Shown here piece by piece: positions 29,756 through 39,457 of a stretch of DNA of 60,000 nt. The DNA comes from an uncultured Methanobacterium sp. (lineage in GTDB: Archaea > Methanobacteriota > Methanobacteria > Methanobacteriales > Methanobacteriaceae), in NCBI RefSeq assembly GCF_963666025.1, contig NZ_OY762552.1, positions 1,920,001 to 1,980,000 of the forward strand, written 5' to 3'. Within the stretch, counting starts at the first letter, position 1, and each line of letters begins with the position of its first letter. Below the pieces are notes generated by a model that saw only the letters and a program-made list of their open reading frames with translations, made no database searches and was not told where the DNA came from. Made by a program: the position numbers and the translations under genes.

Positions 29756-31614
29756 AACAGATACTCCTAACCGATCCTGAAAAGTGCGATGGATGCAATG
29801 ACTGTATTGAAGCCTGTGTATCGGTAAATGATGAAAGTGGTATTTTCCTGCATAAAATGACTGAAGGTTACCAGACCATTGTCTGCCAGCAGTGCATAAA
29901 CCCTTCCTGCCTCCGGGGTTGCTTTAGAGATGCAATCTACCGTGAAGGGGATGTGGTGAAGATCAACCAGGACCTCTGTGTGGGCTGCCGTCTGTGCATG
30001 CTGATGTGCCCCATAGGAAGTATCACCCACACCGATGATGAGATGCTCAAATGCGAACAACAATGTATGCAGTCACCAGATGACGTACCGGCCTGTGTTA
30101 AATCCTGTAAAGAAGGTTGCCTGAGTGTGGTGGATATTAAGGAATTTGCCACCGGTCTGCAGCAGAACTTTGAAATGGATAATACCATGGGATCAAAATC
30201 AAAACGCCCCATGTCTCCCTCAGGAGAACTGGCAGTATCCACTGAAGGATTGTGTGTATTCTGTGGTACCTGCGAAATTGTGTGCCCCACCGATGCCATT
30301 GAAATCGTGGACAGTCACGCTGAAATCGATAAAAGTCGCTGTATAATGTGTGGATCGTGTACAGCAGCATGCCCTGTGTTGATACCAACTGGGGCCGGGA
30401 GTATATGGGACCCTAGAACCATCGCGGACATACGTTACACCTCCAAGGCAGGTAAATATGTTCTCAGGGGTTTTGGTACAGAAAGACAACTACCTAGCCT
30501 GGATGATATTATAATATTGCCTGGTCAGGCTTCGGTAGCTCCGGTGGACAAGTACAGGGAAGCATGTAACACTAAAGTTGTACTGGGGACCAGGTACGCA
30601 GAAAATCCTCTGGTACTGGAAACACCAGTACTTGTTGCTGGAATGTCCTTTGGGGCTCTGTCAGAGGAATGTAAACTGGCCATGGCCAAAGGTACTTCTC
30701 TGGTAGGATCCTGTGCTAATACCGGGGAGGGGGGAATGTTACCTCTGGAAAGAGAATACGCAGATAAATTAATGGTACAGTACTCTTCAGGTCGTTTCGG
30801 AGTTTCTGCAGATTACCTTAATGTGGGAGATGCCATCGAGGTTAAAATAGGTCAGGGAGCAAAACCTGGAATGGGAGGACACCTCTTAGCCGAGAAAGTG
30901 AGTCCTAAAGTGGCTGAAATTAGGGGAATACCATTAGGAACTGATGCACTCAGCCCAGCACGATTCCTGGATGCCACCAGGCCCGGAGACCTGGATAAAC
31001 ACATAGAACTCATCCGCGAGGTTACTGACTGGCAGGTTCCAATAGTGGTTAAACTGGGACCCGGAAGGGTGAAAGATGATGTTCAACTGGTTGCTGAAGC
31101 TGGTGCCGATGTGATATCTGTGGATGGAATGGAAGGAGGTACAGGAGCCGCACCAGAAGTGGTTATTGAACACACCGGAATCCCCACCCTGGCAGCACTT
31201 ATGGAAGCAGTCAATGGACTGGAAGAAATCGGAATGAAGGACACCGTTGATCTTATCATCACCGGAGGAATCAGAAGCGGGGCTGATGTGGCTAAATCCA
31301 TGGCCCTGGGTGCTGATGCAGTGTACATTGGAACCGGTGCCATGATTGCAATGGGATGCAGAGCCTGTCGTATGTGCTACACTGGTAAATGTCCGGTGGG
31401 GGTTGCCACCCAGGATCCGTTACTGTGTGAACGTCTGGATGTGGATCTGGCTGCCATGCGCGTGGCCAACTATATTAAATCCATGACTGAGGAGACCAAG
31501 ATGCTGGCCCAGCTTGCGGGTCACGATGATATTCGCAAGTTCACACCAGATGACCTGCGAGCATTAAACAGTGACACTGCAAAGATAACTGGCCTGAGGC
31601 TCACTGGATTGTAA
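29752..31614 (+). CDS. Glutamate synthase central subunit: ferredoxin domains plus FMN barrel
   Basis: 620 residues. The N-terminal 230 carry multiple Fe-S motifs: CDGCNDCIEAC, CQQCINPSC, CVGCRLCMLMCP, CVFCGTCEIVCP and CIMCGSCTAACP. From about 240 on is the FMN/synthase barrel of GltB: VAGMSFGALSEECKLAMAKG, NTGEGGM, GQGAKPGMGGHL, VDGMEGGTGAAP, and CRACRMCYTGKCPVG, which holds the 3Fe-4S cluster. It converts 2-oxoglutarate plus ammonia (from glutamine) to glutamate, probably with ferredoxin or F420-linked electrons. The glutaminase (class II amidotransferase) subunit is not adjacent. A strong hairpin terminator follows. Confidence 0.92.
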   Translation: MKQILLTDPEKCDGCNDCIEACVSVNDESGIFLHKMTEGYQTIVCQQCINPSCLRGCFRDAIYREGDVVKINQDLCVGCRLCMLMCPIGSITHTDDEMLKCEQQCMQSPDDVPACVKSCKEGCLSVVDIKEFATGLQQNFEMDNTMGSKSKRPMSPSGELAVSTEGLCVFCGTCEIVCPTDAIEIVDSHAEIDKSRCIMCGSCTAACPVLIPTGAGSIWDPRTIADIRYTSKAGKYVLRGFGTERQLPSLDDIIILPGQASVAPVDKYREACNTKVVLGTRYAENPLVLETPVLVAGMSFGALSEECKLAMAKGTSLVGSCANTGEGGMLPLEREYADKLMVQYSSGRFGVSADYLNVGDAIEVKIGQGAKPGMGGHLLAEKVSPKVAEIRGIPLGTDALSPARFLDATRPGDLDKHIELIREVTDWQVPIVVKLGPGRVKDDVQLVAEAGADVISVDGMEGGTGAAPEVVIEHTGIPTLAALMEAVNGLEEIGMKDTVDLIITGGIRSGADVAKSMALGADAVYIGTGAMIAMGCRACRMCYTGKCPVGVATQDPLLCERLDVDLAAMRVANYIKSMTEETKMLAQLAGHDDIRKFTPDDLRALNSDTAKITGLRLTGL

Positions 31615-31647
31615 CTAGAAAAAGAGTTACTTGATTTATAACAAGAG

Positions 31648-31677
31648 TTCCCTTAAGATTAACTAACTTTAAGGGAA
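31648..31677 (+). terminator. Hairpin and U-tract after glutamate synthase
   Basis: TTCCCTTAA and TTAAGGGAA form a 9-bp perfect stem with a 12-base loop, followed by T-rich DNA (31678-31710, including T6 and T7). Well placed 33 bases after the stop codon at 31614. Confidence 0.7.
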
Positions 31678-31827
31678 TTTATTTTAATTTTTTACTTGTT
31701 TTTTTCCTTTGTTAATCTAGTACATGCCTCATATCATCGCATATCCTAAAAATAGTAAATTTAACTTAAAATAGATTTTAAAATGCAGGGTATGAGTTTT
31801 AAAATAAAAAAAGAAAATAAGGGATAT

Positions 31828-32529
31828 TTATTCTACAGCTTCGCCTTCTAAACTGGATGCGACCATCAGTGCAATTGCTCTGTACATAAACATCATGATG
31901 TAAGGCATTATTACCAGTGGTAATAATATGAATCCAATCAGGATGATCATGGTCAGTGATCCTATGAAGTACCCTATTCCAGCTATTATCCAGATTACTA
32001 TGAGGGTGATGATGTATTTGCCCCAGCCAATTCTGGATATATGTTCTAATATCTCGCTGAATCGGAATGCTGCTCCTAGGTCTCCATCGTAGTATGCCAT
32101 GTTGGCGATGGCCATTAGTTCAAACAGTGAAACTATAAATCCTACTATTGCGATTACTATGTACAGTATAGCCATCATCCCGTAAGCTGCGCTTGAAACG
32201 GCAGCGACATCGGTGTAACTGGCAGTAGCTACCATACCCATGGTTATGAAATACATAATTCCATAAATTATCAATAGGGGAATGGAATAAATAATACCTA
32301 CAACAAAGATTTTTAGACCATCAACGAACATTTCCCCAATTTCATCGAATTCAGGGAGCTCGTCAATACCGGCTAAAGTTGCTTTTATTATTCTGAACAA
32401 ATAGCCCATGACTAAAAAGATAGGAACAATCAAAATCGAAGCAATACATATTACACCCAATATTAGTACTTTTCCCCAGTTAGAGGAAGGATACTTAATT
32501 GAGTCGGATACAATCTCTCCTATGTCCAT
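31828..32529 (-). CDS. DUF4013 membrane protein, copy 1
   Basis: About 233 residues from ATG 32529, which has GGAGGT upstream. DUF4013-type multi-pass protein: a cytoplasmic MDIGEIVSDSIKYPSSNWGKVLILG start, then about five to six hydrophobic segments, a conserved LAGIDELPEFDEIGEMFVDGLKIFVVG loop near 57-83, and a C-terminal ASSLEGEAVE. Function unknown. It is very similar to copy 2 (33407) and more distantly to copy 3 (34280), so the three arose by local duplication. Confidence 0.82.
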   Translation of the reverse strand: MDIGEIVSDSIKYPSSNWGKVLILGVICIASILIVPIFLVMGYLFRIIKATLAGIDELPEFDEIGEMFVDGLKIFVVGIIYSIPLLIIYGIMYFITMGMVATASYTDVAAVSSAAYGMMAILYIVIAIVGFIVSLFELMAIANMAYYDGDLGAAFRFSEILEHISRIGWGKYIITLIVIWIIAGIGYFIGSLTMIILIGFILLPLVIMPYIMMFMYRAIALMVASSLEGEAVE

Positions 32530-32714
32530 TTTTTTTACCTCCAATTAATTTTTAAACATTTTAATTTATGGATGTCATTTTATAAAAAAGTTCATTTTTA
32601 AGAGATATTTTACTTAATTAATGGGTTTTTAAAAAAGATCAATTCAGCAAATTAATTTAGAAATCATTTTTTTTACTTTAAAAAAATAAAAAAAGAGAAA
32701 AAAAGATTTTTTAT

Positions 32715-33407
32715 TTATTCTACGGCTTCTGGTTCTAAACTGGATGCAACAAGCAGACCAATAGCACGAGATCCGAACATAGCGATGTATGGGGCAATTA
32801 CTAGTGGCAATAGGAGGAAACCAATGAGAATGAACATGGTAAGCATCCCTATGAAAAATCCAATGGCACCTACTATTGCGATTACTATGTAGGTTGCAAT
32901 GTATTTTCCCCAACCGATGTTTGCAATGATATCCAGAATATCACTGAAACGGAAGGCTGCTCCGAGTTCTCCATCATTATAAGCCATATTTGCAATGGCA
33001 ATGACTTCAACAAGTCCGATTATTAGTGCAACTATTAAGAATACGATGTTACTTATAATAAGCCCCCAGAACATCATTGGGTCTAAGCTGGTACTGGTGG
33101 TGACGGTCATTGATGCGCCGATGATTAAATTTAATATCAAAGCTATTATGTACACTGGGATTGCGTAGACAATTGCAACAACGAATATTTTAAGTCCATC
33201 CACGAACATATCTCCAATTTCATCGAAATCAGGTAGTTCGTCTACTCCAGCTAATGTGGCTTTTATAATTCTAAATATGTATCCATATACTAAAAATATG
33301 GGAACAATCAAAATAGATGCGATCATTATTACTCCCAAAATAAGCACCTTCCCCCAGTTGGAAGAGGGATACTTAAGGGAATCAGATACAATTTCTCCAA
33401 TATCCAT
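32715..33407 (-). CDS. DUF4013 membrane protein, copy 2
   Basis: About 230 residues from ATG 33407, behind GGAGGTATTTAAC; a longer frame to 33527 has no ribosome binding site and no similarity to the paralogues. Near-identical start to copy 1 (MDIGEIVSDSLKYPSSNWGKVLILG) and the same LAGVDELPDFDEIGDMFVDGLKIFVVA loop. It ends ASSLEPEAVE. About six hydrophobic segments. Function unknown. Each copy has its own ribosome binding site and spacer. Confidence 0.82.
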   Translation of the reverse strand: MDIGEIVSDSLKYPSSNWGKVLILGVIMIASILIVPIFLVYGYIFRIIKATLAGVDELPDFDEIGDMFVDGLKIFVVAIVYAIPVYIIALILNLIIGASMTVTTSTSLDPMMFWGLIISNIVFLIVALIIGLVEVIAIANMAYNDGELGAAFRFSDILDIIANIGWGKYIATYIVIAIVGAIGFFIGMLTMFILIGFLLLPLVIAPYIAMFGSRAIGLLVASSLEPEAVE

Positions 33408-33575
33408 GTTAAATACCTCCATTTTTAGGTATCTGTTATTTATGTTTCTGTTCTTATAAAGATAATGTGTTATATTCACTATAAGGATAATAAAAATCCT
33501 AAAAAGTGAATGAATGATAGTACGCATAAAAAATTATTTAACTTAAGTTTTCAACCTCAACTTATCTAAATTTGC

Positions 33576-34280
33576 TCATTGGGGTTCGAGCCCGGAAACA
33601 AACAAAAGTCCCAGAGCTCTGGCGTATAATAAATAAAGATATGGATAGAGAACGAAAATAATTAAAATCCATCCTAATATAGGTATAAATCCAAGAACTC
33701 CTGCTATGGCGCCTATAATGGTCCCCAATATGATCATCATTATGTACCAGATTATGTAGTCCACCCAGCCTATGGCATTGATGGTGTCCAGTATTTCCCT
33801 GAATCTGAATGCGGCCCCAATATCACTGTTATAATAAGCCATATTAGCTATTCCAATGGTGAAAAACACTCCACAGATAACAGCAATGATCAATCCCATT
33901 ACAAGTAATCCTCCCATTAAACCGAAGGCACTGAAAATAGTAGCGGGTAATATATTATCTCCAGAAGCCCCTAAAGCTACCAGTGAATTAATGGAAGCCC
34001 AGATACTTATGAATATGATAAGGAATGGAACGATGAAGTAAACCAGTTCCACTACAAAGATTTTAAGACCATCGGTGAACATTTCTCCCCATTCATCGAA
34101 TTCAGGGAGATGGTTAACTCCGGCAACAGACCATTTCAGAGCTCTGAAAACATATCCCATAGCTAAAAAAGCAGGAATAATTAAAAAACTTGTTAAAATT
34201 AATATTCCCAGTATTATAACTTTCTTCCAATCCTGTAAGGGATATTTCATTGCATCTGAAGTCAAATATCCTATATCCAT
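33576..34280 (-). CDS. DUF4013 membrane protein, copy 3
   Basis: 234 residues; ATG 34280 follows GAGGAG. More diverged: MDIGYLTSDAMKYPLQDWKKVIILG, then VAGVNHLPEFDEWGEMFTDGLKIFVVE, and a C-terminus ending SGLEPQ. About six hydrophobic segments. Being most upstream and most diverged, it may be the oldest copy, with copies 1 and 2 a later duplication. Function unknown. Confidence 0.8.
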   Translation of the reverse strand: MDIGYLTSDAMKYPLQDWKKVIILGILILTSFLIIPAFLAMGYVFRALKWSVAGVNHLPEFDEWGEMFTDGLKIFVVELVYFIVPFLIIFISIWASINSLVALGASGDNILPATIFSAFGLMGGLLVMGLIIAVICGVFFTIGIANMAYYNSDIGAAFRFREILDTINAIGWVDYIIWYIMMIILGTIIGAIAGVLGFIPILGWILIIFVLYPYLYLLYARALGLLFVSGLEPQ

Positions 34281-34826
34281 ACAATCTCCTCTTACCTATT
34301 TCTGGAAATTTACATTAGGTCTTATCATTACCCTTTCATTCCCTTGCATGAGCCTATATTATAAATAGTGGTTTTATGAACTAAAAATAGTTTATTGACA
34401 TTCTTAAATTAAATTTGTATGTTCATTAAGTGCTCAAGTTATGGCCAAAGTTTAGTTCAAGTAGTTTAATTCTAAAATTAAGGCATAGAAATAAAGTGTT
34501 AGAGTTAATACAAGTAATTAAGTTTTAAAATTAAATATTCGGCAGTTGAATAATGGTTATTCTTATTAGGTATCATTTATGTGTGGAGAACGTATTCGAA
34601 AATGATTTAAACCAATTTTAAGGAAGAATATAGATGTAATGATAATATAACAAATTCATAAATTTATAATAAAATTCCAGATTTTTTTTTAAAAAAATTT
34701 AATAATCTAATAAGTCTTATATCTGAGAATAATATAGATAAATGGAAATGATATAATTCATGATAAAATCTTATCTTAACGATTTGTCTATAGGACTCCT
34801 CTCAACGACATTAACCTGGTGAAACA
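34281..34826. other. Long AT-rich spacer between divergent genes
   Basis: About 545 bases without a convincing gene. An eight-codon open frame at 34580 (MCGERIRK) is too short to credit. A T-run/A-run block lies near 34681-34702. TCTTATATCTGAG (about 34726) could be a TATA box for the gene at 34827. Confidence 0.4.
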
Positions 34827-35519
34827 ATGAAATGGCAAGTTATTCTCTTAATTATCCTGGCAATATTTGGGGGTTATCTTGTTATTTCGTCTATGATGGG
34901 TCCATATGAGCCAGTGGGAAGATTGGGACTTGTTAAACTGGCTAACCCCGATATGTATCCTGGTCACCCTCATTCTCAGCTTTTAGCAGAATATGCAACT
35001 GAAAGAGGCTCTAAATGTGCACTGGTAGTCCATTTTGCAGGGGATTCCAACTATCGTCACTATATGGAGGGGGATGTGATGATAATAGAAATGGCATTCA
35101 TTGACACCAATGGTACTGGTGCTGAGGGGCCCACCAATTATATGGATTCACTTAAACTGGCTCTATTCGGAGTTCCGGATGGCAGATATAAATTCAAGGC
35201 TGATGGACTAACCTTTAACAATTGGAACGATGCCAATAAATATATTCTGAAGATAGCGGCTCAGAATGGGCAGAAAGGGCCTATTCCAATGGTCTGGCAT
35301 GGAACTGCAAGATCGGGCAATCCCATATTCTCTCAAGGGTGTGGATTACCACTTTACTTCTACATAACTTGGAAAGAGTACGGTCAGTTCGCAGCCTATT
35401 ACTACGTCTTAAAGGGAATGATAACACCCTACCTGAGCCTACCATACCGTGACTATGAGCTCCAGCATGCCTCTGAACTGCAGTACTATTATACTCATGA
35501 CATGTTGAATTATCAGTAA
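34827..35519 (+). CDS. Unrecognised membrane-anchored extracellular protein
   Basis: 230 residues. One N-terminal hydrophobic segment (about 4-24, QVILLIILAIFGGYLVISSMM) without an obvious cleavage site suggests an uncleaved anchor with the rest outside. The body is mixed alpha/beta with KCALVVHFAGDSNYRHYMEGDVMII, a single CG pair (SQGCGLPLYFYI), and a tyrosine-rich end (FAAYYYVLKG, LQYYYTHDMLNYQ). I do not recognise a family. ATG 34827 follows CTGGTGAAAC, a weak ribosome binding site. It stands alone, convergent with trm1. Confidence 0.6.
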   Translation: MKWQVILLIILAIFGGYLVISSMMGPYEPVGRLGLVKLANPDMYPGHPHSQLLAEYATERGSKCALVVHFAGDSNYRHYMEGDVMIIEMAFIDTNGTGAEGPTNYMDSLKLALFGVPDGRYKFKADGLTFNNWNDANKYILKIAAQNGQKGPIPMVWHGTARSGNPIFSQGCGLPLYFYITWKEYGQFAAYYYVLKGMITPYLSLPYRDYELQHASELQYYYTHDMLNYQ

Positions 35520-35571
35520 AAATATGGTGTTGATTAGTCTAAAATAAGATTTATTCTATTTTTTTGAGGAG

Positions 35572-36771
35572 TTATCCTATATTTTTTTGTTTAGTTACAT
35601 CCTGATTATGTAAGCCCACAATGACATTTTCAATGAAAGATAATGGAGCATCAGTTTTTAAACCATTGGGATTAAAGTGAGTTCTGGTAACCAGATATCC
35701 TCCTTCCTTAATGAGGCCCATGACTCCATCCATTGAAGGGGCGCTTATCTTTAACTTTCGGCAAACAGCATGCACATCGTAAAATGTGGGGGGAGCATCT
35801 GCCTCGGCATGGCATTTTTCCAGGAGTTTCATGACTTCGTTTGTCCGGTTAATCTTCAAATCAGGTACTATGTCCAGCATTCTGCTCAAAAAGTCAGAAT
35901 TCTGTATCTCTCCGCACCAGAGTGGTCCGGCAATATTCCAAATTTCCCCACAATCTGGGCATTTTAAGAAGATTTTGGGCGCTATACCCTTAAAAACCTG
36001 TCGATAAAGACATTTGGGGCAATATGCTATGTAACCAAGGTTTTCCAGGGATTCATCAGTATTTTTAGCTCCTTTACCCACCAGGGCGTACAGGCGCATG
36101 TAATGCTCTGTGCTGTGGGAGAATTGGAACTCCAGATACTTTTTATATTTGGAGAAAGTGCGGGAAAGGAAACCTGCCAGGATCCGGAGGCCGGTTTCAT
36201 GACAGTACTCATTTCTAAAAGGTTTAGCACCATATTTACGTATGCATGGTTTCCGGTAGGTGCCACAAAGAGCGGAAGTGTCGGTGGCAGTGATGCAGAT
36301 CATCCCTCCTGCCTTGATACTGGCAGCTGCCGACTCAACATAGGGTGAGGGGGTTCCGAATGGATCGATATCCACAACATCAAATCTACCCTTGCATTTG
36401 CGAAGAATTAGATTAGCATCCTCGCGGCAAGCCTTTACATTGTTCAAACCATTTTCCAGAATATTTTCATTGGCAAGCTCCACTGCCAGGGGATTTAAAT
36501 CATTCACCACTGCCAGAGAAACACCTTCTATTTCCTTAGCGTAGCGTATTCCCCTTATCCCACTGCCTCCGAAGGCATCGCAGATAGTGATATCTTCCTC
36601 TTTCTGCTTATGGTATGTGGTCAAAGCGGTTACCGAAAGGTCTCGGTTAAGTTCCATAACTGGGTTGAAAAAAACAGGTGCTTTAGCGGTTACTTTTTCA
36701 AACTGAGGAATTTTAACCCTTACTTGACCTTCATCTATGTATAAAAACTCTATTTCATTAAATTCAACCAT
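35572..36771 (-). CDS. trm1: tRNA (guanine26-N2)-dimethyltransferase
   Basis: 399 residues, full length for archaeal Trm1, which forms N2,N2-dimethylguanosine at tRNA position 26 using SAM. Visible: KAPVFFNPVMELNRDLS near 30-46, DAFGGSGIRGIRYAKE (SAM motif I) near 64-79, catalytic DIDPFGTPSPYVESA near 137-151, and a zinc-binding C-terminal region with CPKCLYRQ and CPDCGEIW. AGGTTAAT ribosome binding site upstream of the ATG. Confidence 0.95.
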   Translation of the reverse strand: MVEFNEIEFLYIDEGQVRVKIPQFEKVTAKAPVFFNPVMELNRDLSVTALTTYHKQKEEDITICDAFGGSGIRGIRYAKEIEGVSLAVVNDLNPLAVELANENILENGLNNVKACREDANLILRKCKGRFDVVDIDPFGTPSPYVESAAASIKAGGMICITATDTSALCGTYRKPCIRKYGAKPFRNEYCHETGLRILAGFLSRTFSKYKKYLEFQFSHSTEHYMRLYALVGKGAKNTDESLENLGYIAYCPKCLYRQVFKGIAPKIFLKCPDCGEIWNIAGPLWCGEIQNSDFLSRMLDIVPDLKINRTNEVMKLLEKCHAEADAPPTFYDVHAVCRKLKISAPSMDGVMGLIKEGGYLVTRTHFNPNGLKTDAPLSFIENVIVGLHNQDVTKQKNIG

Positions 36772-36987
36772 TTAATTAACCTCAAATAGTCATGGACGTG
36801 AAACTTTTTATTTACTGATGGATTTACTTTAAATGCTTTTTATTAAGTAGATTTAAATTATAATTCATTAATCAACTTCAAGTTTTTTATATATTTAATC
36901 TCATAATCATTTATCTCCTAACAATCGACCCATTAATAATATATTGTATAAATATAGAAAGATTATCTTGGATTAGGAGTAAAAACT

Positions 36988-37914
36988 ATGTCGTCGTCCA
37001 TTTCATCAATATCATTTTTAGAGAATGCTTCTGAAGGCAAAAACAACTGGTGGAGATATCTTTTAACAGTTATCCTTTCCCTGGTTGGTGGTAGTTTCGT
37101 GGCAGGGCTTGTACTGGGACTGTTGTTAATATTTTCATCGGTTTTTGTCTCAGGAGGAATATCAAATATTGCTAATTTCATTGAATCGGTTATGAACAGC
37201 CCATTCACCCTTGTAATACTGGTTGGAATTAGTTACAGCATCTCATTTTTTCTTTTCTATATCTGCCTGCGATTTTTGCAACATAAACATTTGTTAAAGA
37301 TCATAAACACAGTTTCTGGTCTACGCTGGAAACTCTTATTTAAAGGGCTGATTTTATGGGCATTGATCCTGTTTATACTTTCTTTACCCGATCTTATCTT
37401 CAATCCAGGGAGTTATCAGATTACCTATAATTCAGGGAGTTTCCTCATCCTCCTAATTATTTGCATTCTGGTTTTCCCAATCCAGGCATCATTTGAGGAA
37501 ATTTTATTCAGAGGATACCTCATGCAGGGTTTCAGCCTAGTTTCCAAAAAACCATGGGTCCCGCTTTTAATCACTTCTCTATTATTTGGATGTGTACATT
37601 TCTTCAATGGAACCAATCTATATATGGATCTTTCAATTGTTGCATCTACATTCATCATCGGGATGATGCTGGGAGTCATAGCCCTGGGAGATAATGGTAT
37701 AGAAACTGCTATGGGGGTGCACATAGCCAATAACCTTTACGTTGCACTGTTGTACAACTCTACAGATTCAGGACTTCCAGGTCTGCCTTCAATGGTTACG
37801 GCCCAGGCAGCAGACCCCTTCACTGGCCTACCCCTGTTAATTTTGGCGGCTCTTTTAATGATTGCCATCCTGTTCTGGAATAGGAAAGAGGATATTGTGC
37901 GGATATTCCGTTAA
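36988..37914 (+). CDS. CPBP-family intramembrane metalloprotease
   Basis: 308 residues with about eight hydrophobic segments. The CPBP (Rce1/ABI) motifs are intact: EEILFRGYLMQG near 171-182 (Glu-Glu and Arg), FGCVHFFNG with the metal-binding His near 211, and HIANN with a later His. Members cleave within membranes or serve in maturation and resistance; the substrate here is unknown. ATG follows TTAGGAGT; a TTGTATAAATATAG TATA element lies near 36943-36956. Confidence 0.87.
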   Translation: MSSSISSISFLENASEGKNNWWRYLLTVILSLVGGSFVAGLVLGLLLIFSSVFVSGGISNIANFIESVMNSPFTLVILVGISYSISFFLFYICLRFLQHKHLLKIINTVSGLRWKLLFKGLILWALILFILSLPDLIFNPGSYQITYNSGSFLILLIICILVFPIQASFEEILFRGYLMQGFSLVSKKPWVPLLITSLLFGCVHFFNGTNLYMDLSIVASTFIIGMMLGVIALGDNGIETAMGVHIANNLYVALLYNSTDSGLPGLPSMVTAQAADPFTGLPLLILAALLMIAILFWNRKEDIVRIFR

Positions 37915-38060
37915 ATAGGATTCAATTCTTCGTTTAATCCCCAATATTCTCTTTTTTTAAGGATGTAGGTATGTTTTTAAGTATGGAAATCAATGTAAAC
38001 ATCGTGGATGAAAAGCAAGTTTAAATTTCAAATATTTTTTTAAATCATCTCTCAAACGCC

Positions 38061-38070
38061 TATATAATCA
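38061..38070 (+). promoter_or_regulatory. TATA box of the aminotransferase gene
   Basis: TATATAATCA about 90 bases before the start codon at 38151. It is the best box A-like match in this spacer. Confidence 0.4.
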
Positions 38071-38150
38071 TTTATGGGTTATTTAATGGCCATGGAATGA
38101 TTTAATTAAACTTATCTATGTTATCCAGGATTAGTAGTTCAGGTGAATTT

Positions 38151-39245
38151 ATGATACCCATTGCCAAGCCCCTTATCGGTGAAGAAGAGATTGAAGAAGT
38201 GGAAAAAGTATTGAGGTCCGGGTTCATAGCCCAGGGCCCACGAGTGGCAGAATTTGAGGAAAAATTTGCCAGCTACGTTGGAACGAAACATGCAATTGCT
38301 GTTAGTTCAGGAACAACAGCATTACACCTTTCATTACTGGCGTTAGGTGTGGGAAATGGTGATGAGGTTATAACCACTCCATTCAGCTTTGCAGCCACTG
38401 GTAACTGTGCCCTCTATGTTGGAGCCAGACCAGTATTTGTGGATATTGATCCCCATACTTTTAACCTGGACCCCAACCAGATTGAAAAGGCCATAACCGA
38501 AAAAACCAGGGCCATACTTCCGGTACATCTCTACGGTCAACCAGCCAAGATGGACCAGATTAACAAAATAGGTGAAGAACATGACATTCCAGTTGTGGAA
38601 GATGCTGCTCAGGCACATGGGGCCATGTTCAAGGACCAAATGGTAGGATCCATTGGGGATATGGCATGTTTCAGTTTTTATCCAACTAAGAACATGACCA
38701 CCAGCGAGGGTGGTATGATAACCACTAACAACACCGAACTTGCTGAAATGGCCAGGATACTGCGAGCTCATGGTGAAAAAGAAAGATATCATCATTCTGT
38801 TCTGGGATACAATTTCAGGATGACTGACATAGCTGCTGCCATTGGCATGGTTCAACTGAAGAAACTGAATGGGTTTAATCAGAAGAGAATAGAAAACGCA
38901 GAATACCTTACCGAGCATTTAAAGGGAATTTCATGTATTGAGCCCCCATTTGTTTCTCCTCAGATGAAACACGTATTCCACCAGTACACAGTGAGGGTTA
39001 AAGATGGAAAAAGGAACGATGTGATGAACTTCCTCAACCAGGAAGGAATTGGTACTGGAATACATTATCCCATCCCTATTTACAAACAGGAACTTTACCA
39101 GAACCTGGGATACAATGATAAATGTCCTGAAACTGAAAAAACAACCTCTGAGGTATTATCGCTACCAGTGCATCCTTCTTTATCAGTAGAAGAACTGGAA
39201 ACAATAGTGATTTCATTAGAAGCAGCTTCAGACAAGTTTTTTTAG
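38151..39245 (+). CDS. DegT/DnrJ/EryC1/StrS-family sugar aminotransferase
   Basis: 364 residues from ATG 38151, preceded by AGGTGA. PLP-dependent: SSGTTALHLSLLALG near 52-66, VVEDAAQAHGA near 148-158 (the Asp holding the PLP ring), and the Schiff-base lysine K180 in FSFYPTKNMTTSEGG. MIPIAKPLIGEEEIEEV is a typical start. These enzymes aminate keto-sugar nucleotides for surface glycans or glycoprotein sugars. No other sugar-nucleotide gene is adjacent, so the exact product is open. Confidence 0.88.
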   Translation: MIPIAKPLIGEEEIEEVEKVLRSGFIAQGPRVAEFEEKFASYVGTKHAIAVSSGTTALHLSLLALGVGNGDEVITTPFSFAATGNCALYVGARPVFVDIDPHTFNLDPNQIEKAITEKTRAILPVHLYGQPAKMDQINKIGEEHDIPVVEDAAQAHGAMFKDQMVGSIGDMACFSFYPTKNMTTSEGGMITTNNTELAEMARILRAHGEKERYHHSVLGYNFRMTDIAAAIGMVQLKKLNGFNQKRIENAEYLTEHLKGISCIEPPFVSPQMKHVFHQYTVRVKDGKRNDVMNFLNQEGIGTGIHYPIPIYKQELYQNLGYNDKCPETEKTTSEVLSLPVHPSLSVEELETIVISLEAASDKFF

Positions 39246-39254
39246 GTTCAAAAC

Positions 39255-39300
39255 TATTATTTTTTTTAATTTCTTTTATTTAATTTCCTTTTTTTTAATT
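39255..39300 (+). terminator. T-rich terminator after the aminotransferase
   Basis: Two T8 tracts (near 39260 and 39290) in a T-rich block just after the stop codon at 39245. This is an archaeal U-tract terminator, without hairpin. Confidence 0.45.
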
Positions 39301-39457
39301 TCAGTAAATTTTTCAGTAATTTGTTTAATTCTCATTAATTTATTTAATTCAATTTCCACTTATTTTTCAATTAAATTTACTTTAGGAACATTTCATAATG
39401 GGAATATTCCCATAACTACCACTAGATACAATCAGTAAACACTAGATAATTGCCCGT

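Noticed and set aside
33575..33600. GGGTTCGAGCCC resembles the T-arm of a tRNA
   Set aside because: It is the end of the third DUF4013 coding region (Gly-Leu-Glu-Pro-Gln) and no acceptor, D or anticodon arms can be built around it.
34580..34606. Short open frame MCGERIRK, like the start of a class II amidotransferase or SOS peptidase
   Set aside because: Stops after eight codons and no homologous continuation is found in other frames.
38343..38918. Long minus-strand open frame (191 codons) inside the aminotransferase gene
   Set aside because: Shadow of an intact PLP enzyme; no ribosome binding site or domain.
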